A stretch of DNA of 40,723 nt from Parachlamydiaceae bacterium (GTDB taxonomy: Bacteria > Chlamydiota > Chlamydiia > Chlamydiales > Parachlamydiaceae): the NCBI GenBank assembly GCA_013816265.1, contig JACDES010000013.1, positions 1 to 40,723 of the forward strand, read 5' to 3'. Below the pieces are notes generated by a model. That model was not told the origin of the DNA and made no database searches. It worked only from the letters and a program-made list of their open reading frames with translations. Below are positions 15,772 through 24,127 of the stretch, piece after piece (the stretch's first letter is position 1; every line of letters begins with the position of its first letter). The translations under genes were made by a program, and so were the position numbers.

Positions 15772-16620
15772 ATGCTTATGAAAAATAGTGCCCATTTGTC
15801 TAGTATTTCAATGCCCCGCTTGATCTATGGAACTGCTTGGAAAAAAGATAAAACAACTGAATTGGTCATCAAAGCCGTCAAAAATGGTTTCAGGGGAATT
15901 GATACGGCCTGTCAACCGAAACATTACAATGAAGCGGGTGTCGGAGAGGCCATTCAAAAGCTAATTAGTCAAGGTATAATAAATCGCAATGATTTGTATA
16001 TTCAAACTAAGTTTACTCCTTTAAATGGGCAAGACCCTCTCAATATTCCCTATGATAGAAAAGCTCCTTTGGGGAAACAAGTCTCCCAATCGTTCGAAGT
16101 TTCCAAGCAAAACCTAGGTGTGAGTTATGTTGATGGATTAATACTCCACTCCCCTTTAGAGAATATTGATCGTACGATGATCGCATGGCAAGCAATGGAA
16201 CAAATTTATAACCTGGGAGGGACCAAACAAATTGGTATAAGTAATTGTTATGATTTAGAAGTATTGATAGAGTTGTATGATGCATCTATCATTAAGCCTA
16301 CGGTTTTACAAAATCGATTTTATCGAGATACAGATTATGACAACGAAATTCGTCAGTGGTGCCAAGAAAAGAAAGTTATTTATCAAAGTTTTTGGACTCT
16401 TACAGCAAATCCACAGATTCTTTCGAGTGAAGTGATACAAAAGGCTGCTCAAACCTATCAGAAAACCCCACCACAAATTTTATTTCGCGTTTTAGTCGAT
16501 ATTGGCATTGTCCCATTGACTGGTACTTGCTCCGATGCACACATGAAACAAGATCTTGATATTTTCAATTTCGAACTTCACCAATCTGTGATACAGGAAA
16601 TAGCATCGCTATTTACTTAA
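15772..16620 (+). CDS. Aldo/keto reductase
   Basis: A 282-residue NADPH-dependent carbonyl reductase with a (beta/alpha)8 barrel. The family's catalytic tetrad is visible: Asp44 (GIDTA), Tyr52 (HYNEAGVG, with three extra residues before it compared with the usual spacing), Lys80 (YIQTKF) and His126 (LILHSP). IGISNCYDLEVL matches the AKR signature. The ATG at 15772 (MLMKNSAHL) is preferred to the TTG at 15730, which lies inside the hairpin repeat; ATG 15778 is also possible. The ribosome site is weak. The usual AKR Lys-Ser/Arg cofactor motif near the C-terminus is replaced by PLTGTCSDAHMKQDL. Substrate unknown. Confidence 0.82.
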   Translation: MLMKNSAHLSSISMPRLIYGTAWKKDKTTELVIKAVKNGFRGIDTACQPKHYNEAGVGEAIQKLISQGIINRNDLYIQTKFTPLNGQDPLNIPYDRKAPLGKQVSQSFEVSKQNLGVSYVDGLILHSPLENIDRTMIAWQAMEQIYNLGGTKQIGISNCYDLEVLIELYDASIIKPTVLQNRFYRDTDYDNEIRQWCQEKKVIYQSFWTLTANPQILSSEVIQKAAQTYQKTPPQILFRVLVDIGIVPLTGTCSDAHMKQDLDIFNFELHQSVIQEIASLFT

Positions 16621-17037
16621 ACAATACTCTTAATTGCACAAGCCACTTATGATATAGGGTGAAGCCTAACTATTTTTTCTAATACATCTAATAAAAGCGA
16701 AGCCCGTTGGAGTGCATGTCCCTTGAGGCTAAGAAAAAATTGACTTAAATCTAGAATTCACTTCGTTAGCTCGGTAGAGTGTCTGTTCAAAGCCCGGAGT
16801 GACGTACGGAACTCCGGGTAAAATAAAAAAGGAATAGAGCTCGGTAGAGCGACTCAAATATGAGATTATTATGTAGAAGTATTTCAAGAGATTTGTGTGT
16901 ATAATTATTAAGAGTGTTAGTAAATTACTGAAAAAAAACAAAACACAACCAAAATAGCAATTTATTTCGCATTATTTTGTATTATTTTGTTATAATTAAG
17001 TTAGATATTTTTGCATTATTATAATTAAAGAGATTCT
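16621..17037. other. Spacer with tRNA-like fragments and a GC-rich hairpin
   Basis: A 417-base gap. It holds a degenerate piece of the dispersed repeat near 16695 (AAGCGAAGCCCGTTGGAGTGC). It has two 12-base direct repeats, AGCTCGGTAGAG (16768 and 16838), that resemble tRNA D-arms. A stem CCCGGAGT/ACTCCGGG (16793-16818) lies between them. No complete tRNA can be folded. The rest is AT-rich leader of the next gene. Confidence 0.5.
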
Positions 17038-18366
17038 ATGACAACTCCACTTAGCTTTAACTTCATGAAAAAGAACTACGAGTTTAGCTTAGAAGAAACT
17101 AATAAATATTCAGTGAGTGATATATCGATTAATGGTAGAGATTATAAAATTTTGGGAAATGAAGATAGTGTATCTTTATTACATCTCCTTATTCCAACTA
17201 TGGAGCCTTCTTCATTCGAAAACATGCTTAAATTTAAAGCCTCATTAGAAAATTTAGAATCGGATGACAAAGTTAAATCAGCAGCTGAGAAAGTATTAAA
17301 TAGTGAATCAGTCGAAAATTCTTCTGAAGCGAAGAAAAAATTAAAAAACGAAATTAACTTATTTCTTGAGAATGCCGTTAAAGAAAAGAACTTTCGTGGT
17401 GCTGTTCTTGTTATTCAGAATGGAAATGAAATCCTCAAGCAAGGATATGGAGATAAAGAACTAACAAATCAAACAACATTTCACATTGCCTCCATCACAA
17501 AATCATTTACTTCGGCGATGATCCTTGAATTACATCAACAAAAAAAATTAAGCCTTGATGATCCTATTAACAAACTTCTTCCAGTTAAATACCAATGTAA
17601 AGAATGGAACGATATTACGGTTAAACATTTGCTTAATCATACTAGCGGGATTCCTAATTTCAATCCCGATGCAGGCGACCAAAAAGAATATCAATTAGAT
17701 GATCTAATTAACATATTTAAAGACAAAAAACTCGATTTTAAGCCGGGGACGGAAGTTGCTTATTGTAATAGTGGTTATGCCCTACTGGGTGCCATCCTCG
17801 AAAACCTGTATGAGAAACCTTTTGCTGAATGTATTAATGAACGTATATTAACCAGATTTGAAATGAATACAACGGGTTTTGGTGACACTTATAATAAAAA
17901 AACAGCGGCTCAGGGTTATGAAGTTAGAAGTGAAGAAAATAGCACAGATTCATCCTTAGTACCCATTGCTAAGCAAGGAAGTTATCTCTCAAAAGCATAT
18001 GCAGGTGGTGCACTTTATTCAAGTCTTGATGATCTACAGAAATTTGACTCCGCTCTTTATAATGATAATTTTTTAACACCTGAAACAAGAAAACTTATGT
18101 TTACTCAAACTTATTTACCTGGAGAAGAGAATCCTAGTATGATGGGATTAGGATTTAAAATATGGAATGATAAGGACAACCTTGGATTAATAGTCTCAAA
18201 AGAAGGTGCTATACCAGGATTTAGTACAATTATTCAACGATATGTAGATTCTAAAAGCTGCATTATTGTTTTATCAAATAATGGCAGCCTTAATGCAGAA
18301 CCAGAAATTGCGATGAAAATAGAAGAAATGTTGGCTAAAGTAAAAAAACCAAAACAGATGGGATAA
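17038..18366 (+). CDS. Serine beta-lactamase/DD-peptidase-like hydrolase with extra N-terminal domain
   Basis: A 442-residue protein. The class C beta-lactamase-like fold occupies residues 105-435: Ser152-x-x-Lys155 (HIASITKSFTSA), Tyr242-x-Asn244 (YCNSGYALLG) and the late EGAIPGFST, which corresponds to the usual (H/K)-x-G motif in degenerate form. Family members include DD-peptidases, esterases and eukaryotic LACTB-like proteins. The first 100 residues are a separate region of unknown type. No signal peptide is seen, so this enzyme is either cytosolic or delivered by a specialised secretion system. ATG preceded by AAAGAG. No beta-lactam resistance should be assumed. Confidence 0.8.
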   Translation: MTTPLSFNFMKKNYEFSLEETNKYSVSDISINGRDYKILGNEDSVSLLHLLIPTMEPSSFENMLKFKASLENLESDDKVKSAAEKVLNSESVENSSEAKKKLKNEINLFLENAVKEKNFRGAVLVIQNGNEILKQGYGDKELTNQTTFHIASITKSFTSAMILELHQQKKLSLDDPINKLLPVKYQCKEWNDITVKHLLNHTSGIPNFNPDAGDQKEYQLDDLINIFKDKKLDFKPGTEVAYCNSGYALLGAILENLYEKPFAECINERILTRFEMNTTGFGDTYNKKTAAQGYEVRSEENSTDSSLVPIAKQGSYLSKAYAGGALYSSLDDLQKFDSALYNDNFLTPETRKLMFTQTYLPGEENPSMMGLGFKIWNDKDNLGLIVSKEGAIPGFSTIIQRYVDSKSCIIVLSNNGSLNAEPEIAMKIEEMLAKVKKPKQMG

Positions 18367-18391
18367 TAAACCCCCATACATCATCTAGAGC

Positions 18392-18507
18392 CTAAGAAAG
18401 CTTTCGAATCTGTTTATCAAGCATTTCATTTAATTAGTTATATTTATTAATCCGATAATAGCACTAGTGCAAATCTCTAGATTTTCGTTTTCAATACCAT
18501 TTAGAAA
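18392..18507 (-). pseudogene. Decayed second copy of the four-helix-bundle (S23-type) gene
   Basis: The minus strand reads FLNGIENENLEICTSAIIGL then INITN, stop, MK, a one-base shift, then LDKQIRKLS and a stop. This matches FQKGIENDNPEICANVIIGL then IRVTNYLLDQQIRRLEKDF in the live gene at 8643. DNA similarity is visible across about 70 bases. It carries a nonsense codon at the Tyr position and a frameshift. No 9-bp GGAC array flanks it. The rest of the 18367-18776 gap holds the promoter region of the next operon. Confidence 0.75.
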
Positions 18508-18716
18508 AAAAACAATCTGTTTTCGATAGACAAGAGTTTTATGTTGTGAATAGAAAGGAAAAGGAAAAAACATTGAGCTTGATAAGTGTTTCTCTATTTT
18601 TCATGTGTCTTCCCTACATAAGTTAAGAACATCCGCCATCCGAGAGCGAACTTGCCACAAATTGTTTTCCCCTACATAGCTTTTGTGATATATTTTTTAT
18701 ACTTTTAAATGCCTAT

Positions 18717-18758
18717 ATAGCATATTTATATTGAATATTATGACGTTTATGCTATCAT
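18717..18758 (+). promoter_or_regulatory. Promoter with inverted-repeat operator of the mobile-mystery pair
   Basis: ATAGCATA (18717-18724) and TATGCTAT (18748-18755) are perfect inverted repeats 23 bases apart. They bracket a possible TTGAAT (18731) and TATCAT (18753) pair with a 16-base spacer. The start codon at 18777 follows GAGGTGA. Autoregulation by the HTH protein is inferred. Confidence 0.5.
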
Positions 18759-18776
18759 AAAAGATGAGGTGAACTT

Positions 18777-19244
18777 ATGAAATCTTATTCAACTTCGGAA
18801 AAGCTTCTTATTGAAGAAGTTATGGAGGCTGCTCACAAAGCAAGAATAGCGGTGAGAGGTCTTGCGATTGGAGTTTTAATTAAGTCTATTCGTCTACAGC
18901 TAGGGATGTCGCAAAAAGCATTAGCAAAGCGAGCTGGAGTACCTCAATCTACAATCTCCCGTATTGAGCAAGGGCAAAGAGATCCTAATTTGTCAACCCT
19001 AAACAAAATTTTAGGCGCGATTTCATGCGATCTTGTGATTGTTCCACTTTTACAGGACTCAATAAATGCTATTCGGCGTAAACAAGCAAGAAAAATGGCT
19101 GAAAAACAAGTGCGCTATCTCAAAGGAACGATGAACTTAGAAGATCAACAACCTGATTCTCGGTTTATTGCAGAACTAATAAAACAGGAAGAAGATAGTC
19201 TCTTGCAAAGACCAAATTCTAAACTATGGGATGAAAATGCCTGA
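18777..19244 (+). CDS. Mobile mystery protein A (XRE-type HTH regulator)
   Basis: A 155-residue protein. Residues 28-92 form an XRE/Cro helix-turn-helix (IRLQLGMSQKALAKRAGVPQ then STISRIEQGQRDPNLSTLNK). Pairing with a downstream Fic protein, length, and the N-terminal helical extension match the family named mobile mystery protein A. That family is the presumed antitoxin/regulator of a Fic-type partner on mobile DNA. The C-terminal tail (about 95-155) is charged and helical and may contact the partner. Its stop overlaps the Fic gene start by 14 bases, so translation is coupled. A perfect inverted repeat upstream is a likely operator. Confidence 0.82.
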   Translation: MKSYSTSEKLLIEEVMEAAHKARIAVRGLAIGVLIKSIRLQLGMSQKALAKRAGVPQSTISRIEQGQRDPNLSTLNKILGAISCDLVIVPLLQDSINAIRRKQARKMAEKQVRYLKGTMNLEDQQPDSRFIAELIKQEEDSLLQRPNSKLWDENA

Positions 19245-20196
19245 GTGCTTTGAATTTCCGGAAGGAGCTACTCCCATAGGTGATTGCAGTGGTCTCATTC
19301 CTCTTTGGGTTCATCATTTAAATGATCTCAATAGAGTAGAAGCTGAAAACATTATGAATGCGCAAAGAAAATACCTTCGAGGAGTGGTTGCAGATCCTAA
19401 AAACTGGTTTCAAGTAAAAGAATTAAAAGCTATCCATCAAGCTATGTTTGGAGAGGTGTGGGAGTGGGCTGGAGGATACAGAAAATCTATAACGTCAATA
19501 GGAATTAATCCCAGCTTGATACCTACACAGCTTGCGGAACTTTGCCTTGAGGTTTCCTCTTGGGTACAATATCCAGTTGAACTGACGTTTGTAGAAATGG
19601 CTGCAAGAGTTCATCACCAATTAGTTTTTATTCATCCCTTTGAAAATGGTAATGGTCGTTTTTCTCGCTTAATCGCCGATCGTTTTCTTCTTGCATTTAG
19701 GTGTACATATCCACTATGGCCAATTCATTTGAATCAAGAGGGCATTGTTCGCAAGGATTATATTAAAACGCTGAAGAATGCAGACAGAGGTGATTATGCG
19801 CCTTTGGTTGATTTTATGAAAAAATTGGGAGCAAGCGACCCAAATCTTAGTGAGCTAATTAAAAATAGCTTCTACCTACCATACATAAGTGGAGAAAAAG
19901 GACTTGCTACAGTCAAAGCCTTGCTCAGAAGTGGAAGCAACCCAAATGATCAAACTGCCAACGGGCATAGGGTTTTACAATTATCTGTAAAAGCTGGCTT
20001 GGAAGAGATCGTGAAACTTTTAGTAACTTCTGGTGCGGATGTTGATGTCAACGACAAAAGTGGTTTAACACCCTTTCAAGTGGCAGTCGGGCAAGAAAAC
20101 AAAGCCCTTGCTGATTTCTTTTTGTCAAAGGGAGCAAAACAACAGCCGCCTCCAGGAGTAGGCTACGCGAAATATTACAAACTTTACCATAAATAA
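19231..20196 (+). CDS. Mobile mystery protein B: Fic domain fused to ankyrin repeats
   Basis: A 321-residue protein. Residues 1-200 are a Fic domain of the mobile mystery protein B family (FPEGATPIGDCSGLIPLWVH start). The complete active site is HPFENGNGRFSR (135-146), which has the catalytic His and the phosphate-binding Gly-Asn-Gly-Arg. Fic enzymes transfer AMP or other groups to hydroxyl side chains. Residues 220-305 add about three ankyrin repeats (GLATVKALLRSGSNPN, GHRVLQLSVKAGLEEIVKLL, GLTPFQVAVGQENKALADFF), which are protein-binding and not usual in this family. No (S/T)xxxE(G/N) inhibitory helix is evident, so protein A may restrain it. Start at 19231 or 19237. It could be a toxin or a host-directed AMPylator. 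Confidence 0.85.
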   Translation: MKMPECFEFPEGATPIGDCSGLIPLWVHHLNDLNRVEAENIMNAQRKYLRGVVADPKNWFQVKELKAIHQAMFGEVWEWAGGYRKSITSIGINPSLIPTQLAELCLEVSSWVQYPVELTFVEMAARVHHQLVFIHPFENGNGRFSRLIADRFLLAFRCTYPLWPIHLNQEGIVRKDYIKTLKNADRGDYAPLVDFMKKLGASDPNLSELIKNSFYLPYISGEKGLATVKALLRSGSNPNDQTANGHRVLQLSVKAGLEEIVKLLVTSGADVDVNDKSGLTPFQVAVGQENKALADFFLSKGAKQQPPPGVGYAKYYKLYHK

Positions 20197-20393
20197 AAAG
20201 TATGAAAGACGTAAGTGACATTCTTGCTAAACGATTAAAATTCTTGAAAAACTTTTTTCAGTAAACTGGTTGCCCGATTTTTCTTTTTTCATGTAATTTA
20301 TTCAAACAATCATTAGCCAACAACCTTTTTCTAAACTCTTTTATCAAGTTGCTGTCTAGCTCAGAATTTCTAAATGACCTTGAATTTGAAGTA

Positions 20394-20427
20394 AAAAAGT
20401 TATGATGCAAAAGCACCATAACTTTTT
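20394..20427. terminator. Bidirectional rho-independent terminator
   Basis: AAAAAGTTATG (20394-20404) pairs with CATAACTTTTT (20417-20427) over a 12-base loop, with T-runs on both strands. It lies between the convergent Fic-ankyrin and RidA genes and can serve both. Confidence 0.8.
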
Positions 20428-20467
20428 AAAGCCTTATAGCTCTTTGATGATTCTTTCTTCAAGATGC

Positions 20468-20950
20468 TTATCGATTCAATGCATCTGGTATAAAGACTAC
20501 ACACGAAATTTCGATAAGAGCATCCAACGGAAGTTTGCTTATCTGCACTGTCGCTCGAGCTGGTTTAATTACATATGAGAATTTCTCAGCATAAATCTTA
20601 TTCATGGATGAAAAATCTTTTAAATCCTTTAAATATACTTCAGTTTTTACAACGTTTTCGAGCGTTAATCCCTCAGCTGCTAAAATACCCTCGATGTTTT
20701 TTAAAACCTGCTTTGTCTGTTCTTCAATTGTTTCACCAGTTAATTTACCTAATGCTGGATCGATTGCAATTTGTCCCGAAACAAAAATATAAGCTCCAGC
20801 ACAAATGGCTTGAGAATAAGGACCTATTGCACTTGGGGCCTGATCTGTTACGACGTTAGTAATATTTGGATTTGCTAATAATGGCAAACTAGATGACGCA
20901 AGGCAAAATGTTGTTAACAAAAATGCCATTTTATTTAAATTAATTTTCAT
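20468..20950 (-). CDS. Exported RidA/YjgF-family imine deaminase
   Basis: A 160-residue RidA-type protein. In other bacteria RidA hydrolyses reactive enamines/imines formed by PLP enzymes in the cytosol. Conserved residues are present: GPYSQAI (43-49), SGQ (58-60), Arg132 in ARATVQISKLP and Glu147 in ALIEISC. The 15-residue Arg-Glu spacing is that of active RidA. The first 26 residues (MKINLNKMAFLLTTFCLASS...) form a signal peptide, so this version should be periplasmic or secreted, which is unusual. It is divergent from a LysR regulator with a palindrome between them. Function outside the cytosol is unknown. Confidence 0.9.
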   Translation of the reverse strand: MKINLNKMAFLLTTFCLASSSLPLLANPNITNVVTDQAPSAIGPYSQAICAGAYIFVSGQIAIDPALGKLTGETIEEQTKQVLKNIEGILAAEGLTLENVVKTEVYLKDLKDFSSMNKIYAEKFSYVIKPARATVQISKLPLDALIEISCVVFIPDALNR

Positions 20951-21063
20951 ATATAAATCTCCTTTGTTTTTTAACTAACACAAAATGTATTAGTATGTAT
21001 GATTTATGTGTCTATTGTGATTAATTAGCGAATATTATACAATACGTTGATTTGTTAATGACT

Positions 21064-21080
21064 ATTAACGATTCGTTAAT
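21064..21080. promoter_or_regulatory. LysR-type operator palindrome
   Basis: ATTAACGA-T-TCGTTAAT is a perfect 17-base palindrome containing a T-N11-A core. It lies between the divergent ridA-like and lysR-like genes, 22 bases before the LysR start. This is the classical place for a LysR autoregulatory/activation site. Confidence 0.65.
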
Positions 21081-21102
21081 TGTCTGAGATTGTAGGTTAT
21101 TT

Positions 21103-21990
21103 ATGATAAATCCAGTTTGGCTAGTTTCCTTCATAGAAGTAGTGAATCGTGCATCGATGGCTGATGATGCACGGCATTTAAGAATTACTCCTGCAGCAGT
21201 CAGCAAACACATTCTAAGTTTAGAAAATGGGCTTGGAATTCAATTATTAAGACGATCGACTCGTAGAATTGATTTAACGCATGAAGGAGCGTTATATTTT
21301 GAACATGCGAAACTTATCCTGGAAGCCTATCAACAGGCAGAGGCAGCAGTTTCACATTCTAAAGAGGAACCTTCAGGATTACTAAAATTTGTATGTGGTC
21401 CACAGATTGGTAATTTGTATGTGATCCCCTATTTAAAGGAGTTTCTTGAGAGATATCCCAAATTACGTCTTCATATTGAATTGACTCAAACGATGCCCGA
21501 TTTAGAAAAGGAAAAAATAGATGTGGTTGTAGGACTTACTGCAGGAGTTCCTGTTCATTGTATTCAAAGGACTTTAACGCATTCGCGGTGGGTATTTTGT
21601 GCGTCACCTGAATATTTAAAGAAGTACGGAATCCCCAAGAAGCCTGCTGACTTAACACAACATCGGATCATTACACGCATTCAGAGACAACCAAATAATC
21701 TCATCGAATTTGAAACAGGCGAATCTGTTCCTTTTGAGCCCTATTTGTATTTTAACGATACTAGAGCAATCAGAAGAAGTGTATTGCACGGCTTAGGCAT
21801 GGCCCAGCTTCATGATTACATCATTGCTGATGATATCAAAGAAAATAGACTTGTGGAAATTTTAAGTAAATATACTGAGCAAAAGAAAACGATTCCTATT
21901 CACATTTCATATTTTCCCGCTACTCATGTACACGTCAAAATACGAAAATTCCTAGATTTTATGGTAGAAATAGCAGCAAGGCTACATTAA
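21103..21990 (+). CDS. LysR-family transcriptional regulator
   Basis: A 295-residue LysR regulator. The N-terminal winged HTH (1-60) contains the family signature: SFIEVVNRASMADDARHL, then ITPAAVSKHILSLENGLGIQ and LLRRSTRRIDLTHEG. Residues 88-290 are the periplasmic-binding-like ligand domain. It is most like the CrgA/YafC subgroup of LysR proteins, judged from the RSTR-x-IDLT pattern. The divergent neighbour is an exported RidA, which is probably a target through the palindrome at 21064. The inducer is unknown. It appears full length. Confidence 0.9.
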   Translation: MINPVWLVSFIEVVNRASMADDARHLRITPAAVSKHILSLENGLGIQLLRRSTRRIDLTHEGALYFEHAKLILEAYQQAEAAVSHSKEEPSGLLKFVCGPQIGNLYVIPYLKEFLERYPKLRLHIELTQTMPDLEKEKIDVVVGLTAGVPVHCIQRTLTHSRWVFCASPEYLKKYGIPKKPADLTQHRIITRIQRQPNNLIEFETGESVPFEPYLYFNDTRAIRRSVLHGLGMAQLHDYIIADDIKENRLVEILSKYTEQKKTIPIHISYFPATHVHVKIRKFLDFMVEIAARLH

Positions 21991-22470
21991 TGGCACTCTA
22001 TAATAGTCTCAAGGGTGATATCAATCTTCCTCAACCGTTCTTCATTTCTGTAGTCCTAGTCCAACTTATTTTTAACGCGGCCCTTTAGGCACGTTTGTGA
22101 TAAATGTCCATTATAGGATCTGATCTCCGCATTGCCGTGCACAAAGTTTTAGTCCATATATAAGGACTCCGACCACACAAAGTTCAATTACATCTTGCAA
22201 AACGTTGTTTATGATCTTGCCTACCATTTGCCAGAACAACGTCAACATTCTAAACTGTCTTTTCCAAGCTCGATGCCTAACCTGCGTGATAGCTCTAGGG
22301 ATTCAATGATTGTAAATGGGTCAATATTAACAATATACCCAATTTAAAATCGTTGAGTCCAGAAACTTTGGCTCGGGTCAAAACTTCAAGTTTAAAACCA
22401 CGCGTAGTATAGCTTGACAAAAAAAATATATTATTCGACTCTTGAAAAAAACTTTTTTAAGGGGTGTTCG
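21991..22470. other. 480-base spacer with no recognisable gene
   Basis: All six frames are broken by stops and no conserved protein fragment is evident. Base composition is more balanced than in neighbouring gaps, which suggests eroded coding DNA. No RNA gene or repeat of the window's families was identified. Confidence 0.4.
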
Positions 22471-23226
22471 ATGTTCAGACAATTTTTAGTATTTCTTTTA
22501 GCCTTCAATTCCGCTTGTTATGCAGTTGATCAAGTTTCAGCCCGTCCTCGTGAAGTGATGAGCTATGTTTCGCGGCATTTATCAGAAAAACCAGTAATTC
22601 TCGAATGCGGTGGATTTAATGGTGTTGATACCAAATTTATGGCTAGTTTTTGGCCAAAAAGCACAATCCACACCTTTGAGCCTGTTCCGGAATTATTTAA
22701 TCAATTAGTACAAAGAACTAAATCATATTTAAATGTTCATCCGTACCAAATCGCTTTAGCAGATTATAAGGGTAAAATGACATTTTATCTCGCTAATTAT
22801 CCATCGGGATCTGTATCCGGATCGAGCTCTTTACTTCCACCGAAAGAACATTTGAAATATGATCCCTGTAAATTTACCAAAACAATAGTGGTAGATGCAA
22901 TGGATCTCGATTCTTGGGCTTCCTTGAATAATGTTGATCACATAGATTTTATGTGGTTGGATATGCAAGGCTATGAATTAAATATGTTGAAGGTTAGCGA
23001 ATTAGCAAAGAAAGTTAAAATAATCTATATCGAGGTCATATTTGTAGAGGCTTACAAGGGTCAGTATCTTTATGGTGATGTTAAAAAATGGATGCTCCAA
23101 AATGGTTTTGAACTAATAGCCTTGGATTTTCCTGAAGAGATTGGATTGGCTGGCAACAGCGTAATCTCACCTGGTAACGGTTTACCTTATTATGGAAATG
23201 CTTTTTTTCTTAATAAAAACAAATGA
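22471..23226 (+). CDS. FkbM-family methyltransferase with signal peptide
   Basis: A 251-residue protein beginning at ATG 22471, chosen over TTG 22414. The ATG has AAGGGG eight bases upstream and starts a signal peptide (MFRQFLVFLLAFNSACYA). The SAM-binding motif I is VILECGGFNGVDTKFMASF and is followed by IHTFEPVPELFNQL. The later FMWLDMQGYELNMLK matches the FkbM pattern (D-x-E/Q-G-x-E). FkbM enzymes O-methylate sugars or polyketides, usually in the cytosol, so an exported copy is odd. No glycosyltransferase cluster is nearby. A lipoprotein reading is possible because of Cys16 (SACYA). Confidence 0.82.
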   Translation: MFRQFLVFLLAFNSACYAVDQVSARPREVMSYVSRHLSEKPVILECGGFNGVDTKFMASFWPKSTIHTFEPVPELFNQLVQRTKSYLNVHPYQIALADYKGKMTFYLANYPSGSVSGSSSLLPPKEHLKYDPCKFTKTIVVDAMDLDSWASLNNVDHIDFMWLDMQGYELNMLKVSELAKKVKIIYIEVIFVEAYKGQYLYGDVKKWMLQNGFELIALDFPEEIGLAGNSVISPGNGLPYYGNAFFLNKNK

Positions 23227-23296
23227 TCTAAGAAAATTATATGTGCTACTGAAAAAAACTGAAAATGGTGCTTGCAATTACAGAGAGCTAATCTCG

Positions 23297-23327
23297 CTGA
23301 TTAATTTTCCTTCGGAAAATTAATCAG
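23297..23327 (+). terminator. Strong hairpin after the FkbM gene
   Basis: CTGATTAATTTTCC (23297-23310) pairs perfectly with GGAAAATTAATCAG (23314-23327) over a 3-base loop. Outer flanks CTAATCTC and GAGATTAG extend the symmetry. No T-run follows, so the terminator role is tentative. Confidence 0.5.
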
Positions 23328-23358
23328 TCTATAGTTAAGAGAGATTAGAGTTCCATTT

Positions 23359-23436
23359 CATTTCCGAGGATATTCAGTCGAACGTTTAATTCATTTTCTC
23401 AATGAAATTGGCCAAGATGTTGACATTATTGTTTAG
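23359..23436 (+). pseudogene. C-terminal fragment of a HigA-like antitoxin
   Basis: Reads HFRGYSVERLIHFLNEIGQD then VDIIV and a TAG. This segment, continuing to about 23450, is nearly identical in DNA to 33441-33530, where the same antitoxin has a full N-terminus. Here the Leu codon TTA is intact but a Lys codon became TAG. At 33468 the reverse is true. The HTH part is missing. Confidence 0.75.
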
Positions 23437-23476
23437 TCCAAACCTCGCAACAGGCCTCCGCTTTGTATTTCCATTT

Positions 23477-23926
23477 TCATACACTACAAATAGATTCAAT
23501 CAAAACTTGCCCTGCATTATTAATTGCAGAAATTTTCTTACCAGGCAAATTACCCAGCTTGACTATTCCATTATGTTGATCCGATTTGTAGAGCACAGCA
23601 AAGTTGGGATTGCCATCGAAAACACCGTATGCAGTACCATCGTCAGTTAAATATCGCCAATCAATTTCCCAATCAGCCCCATTGTCTTTGTTTGGCAGTT
23701 CATTGAAAATGCCATCTCGATCTTTAACAAAATAATGTTTTCCTTCTTTTGAGCCATCGATATTGTACCACCCAAGTATTTGTCCTTGATTATTAATAGC
23801 TATAGCTTGACTTGAATGAGTTTGAAGCGTGCCAATATCCTGTATCTCATATTTAGTTTCTGCGGTTAAAAAATTTGAAATAGCTATAAATAAAAAAGTC
23901 ATCAAATAACATATTTTTTTTAACAT
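23477..23926 (-). CDS. Exported HAF-repeat-like protein, probably 3'-truncated
   Basis: 149 residues from ATG 23926, which has GAGGAAGG upstream, to an early stop. The signal peptide is MLKKICYLMTFLFIAISNFLTA. The rest has the repeated pattern of HAF-type extracellular proteins: IQDIGTLQTHSSQAIAINNQ with GQILGW, LTDDGTAYGVFDGNPN, VKLGNLPGKKISAINNAGQV. These repeats form propeller-like domains, and intact members are much longer. The reading frame stops about 40 bases from the antitoxin fragment at 23359-23450. A shifted frame would continue as YENGNTKRR. I infer that rearrangement removed the C-terminal repeats. Confidence 0.6.
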   Translation of the reverse strand: MLKKICYLMTFLFIAISNFLTAETKYEIQDIGTLQTHSSQAIAINNQGQILGWYNIDGSKEGKHYFVKDRDGIFNELPNKDNGADWEIDWRYLTDDGTAYGVFDGNPNFAVLYKSDQHNGIVKLGNLPGKKISAINNAGQVLIESICSV

Positions 23927-24127
23927 AAAAACCTTCCTCATTTTGTCGATTTTGTAAAAATAATTAACAAGATTATTAAATAACATGTTAATTATCAACA
24001 ATATATATTATTTTAATTACTCATAGGTAGAGCAATAGAAAAATAAAATGTAATTGGAAATTATAGGTAAATGCCAATAAAGCAAACAAATTAAGGTATT
24101 GTTTCACAAGCTTACAAAAAACTCATA

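Noticed and set aside
16768..16849. tRNA genes suggested by AGCTCGGTAGAG D-arm-like repeats
   Set aside because: No acceptor or anticodon stem can be completed around either copy.
17038..18366. A true beta-lactamase resistance gene
   Set aside because: The SxxK and YxN motifs are shared with peptidases and esterases, the third motif is degenerate and no signal peptide is present.
22414..22470. Upstream TTG start and a TTGACA box for the FkbM gene
   Set aside because: The ATG at 22471 has a strong ribosome site and begins the signal peptide; no -10 lies at the right distance from the TTGACA.
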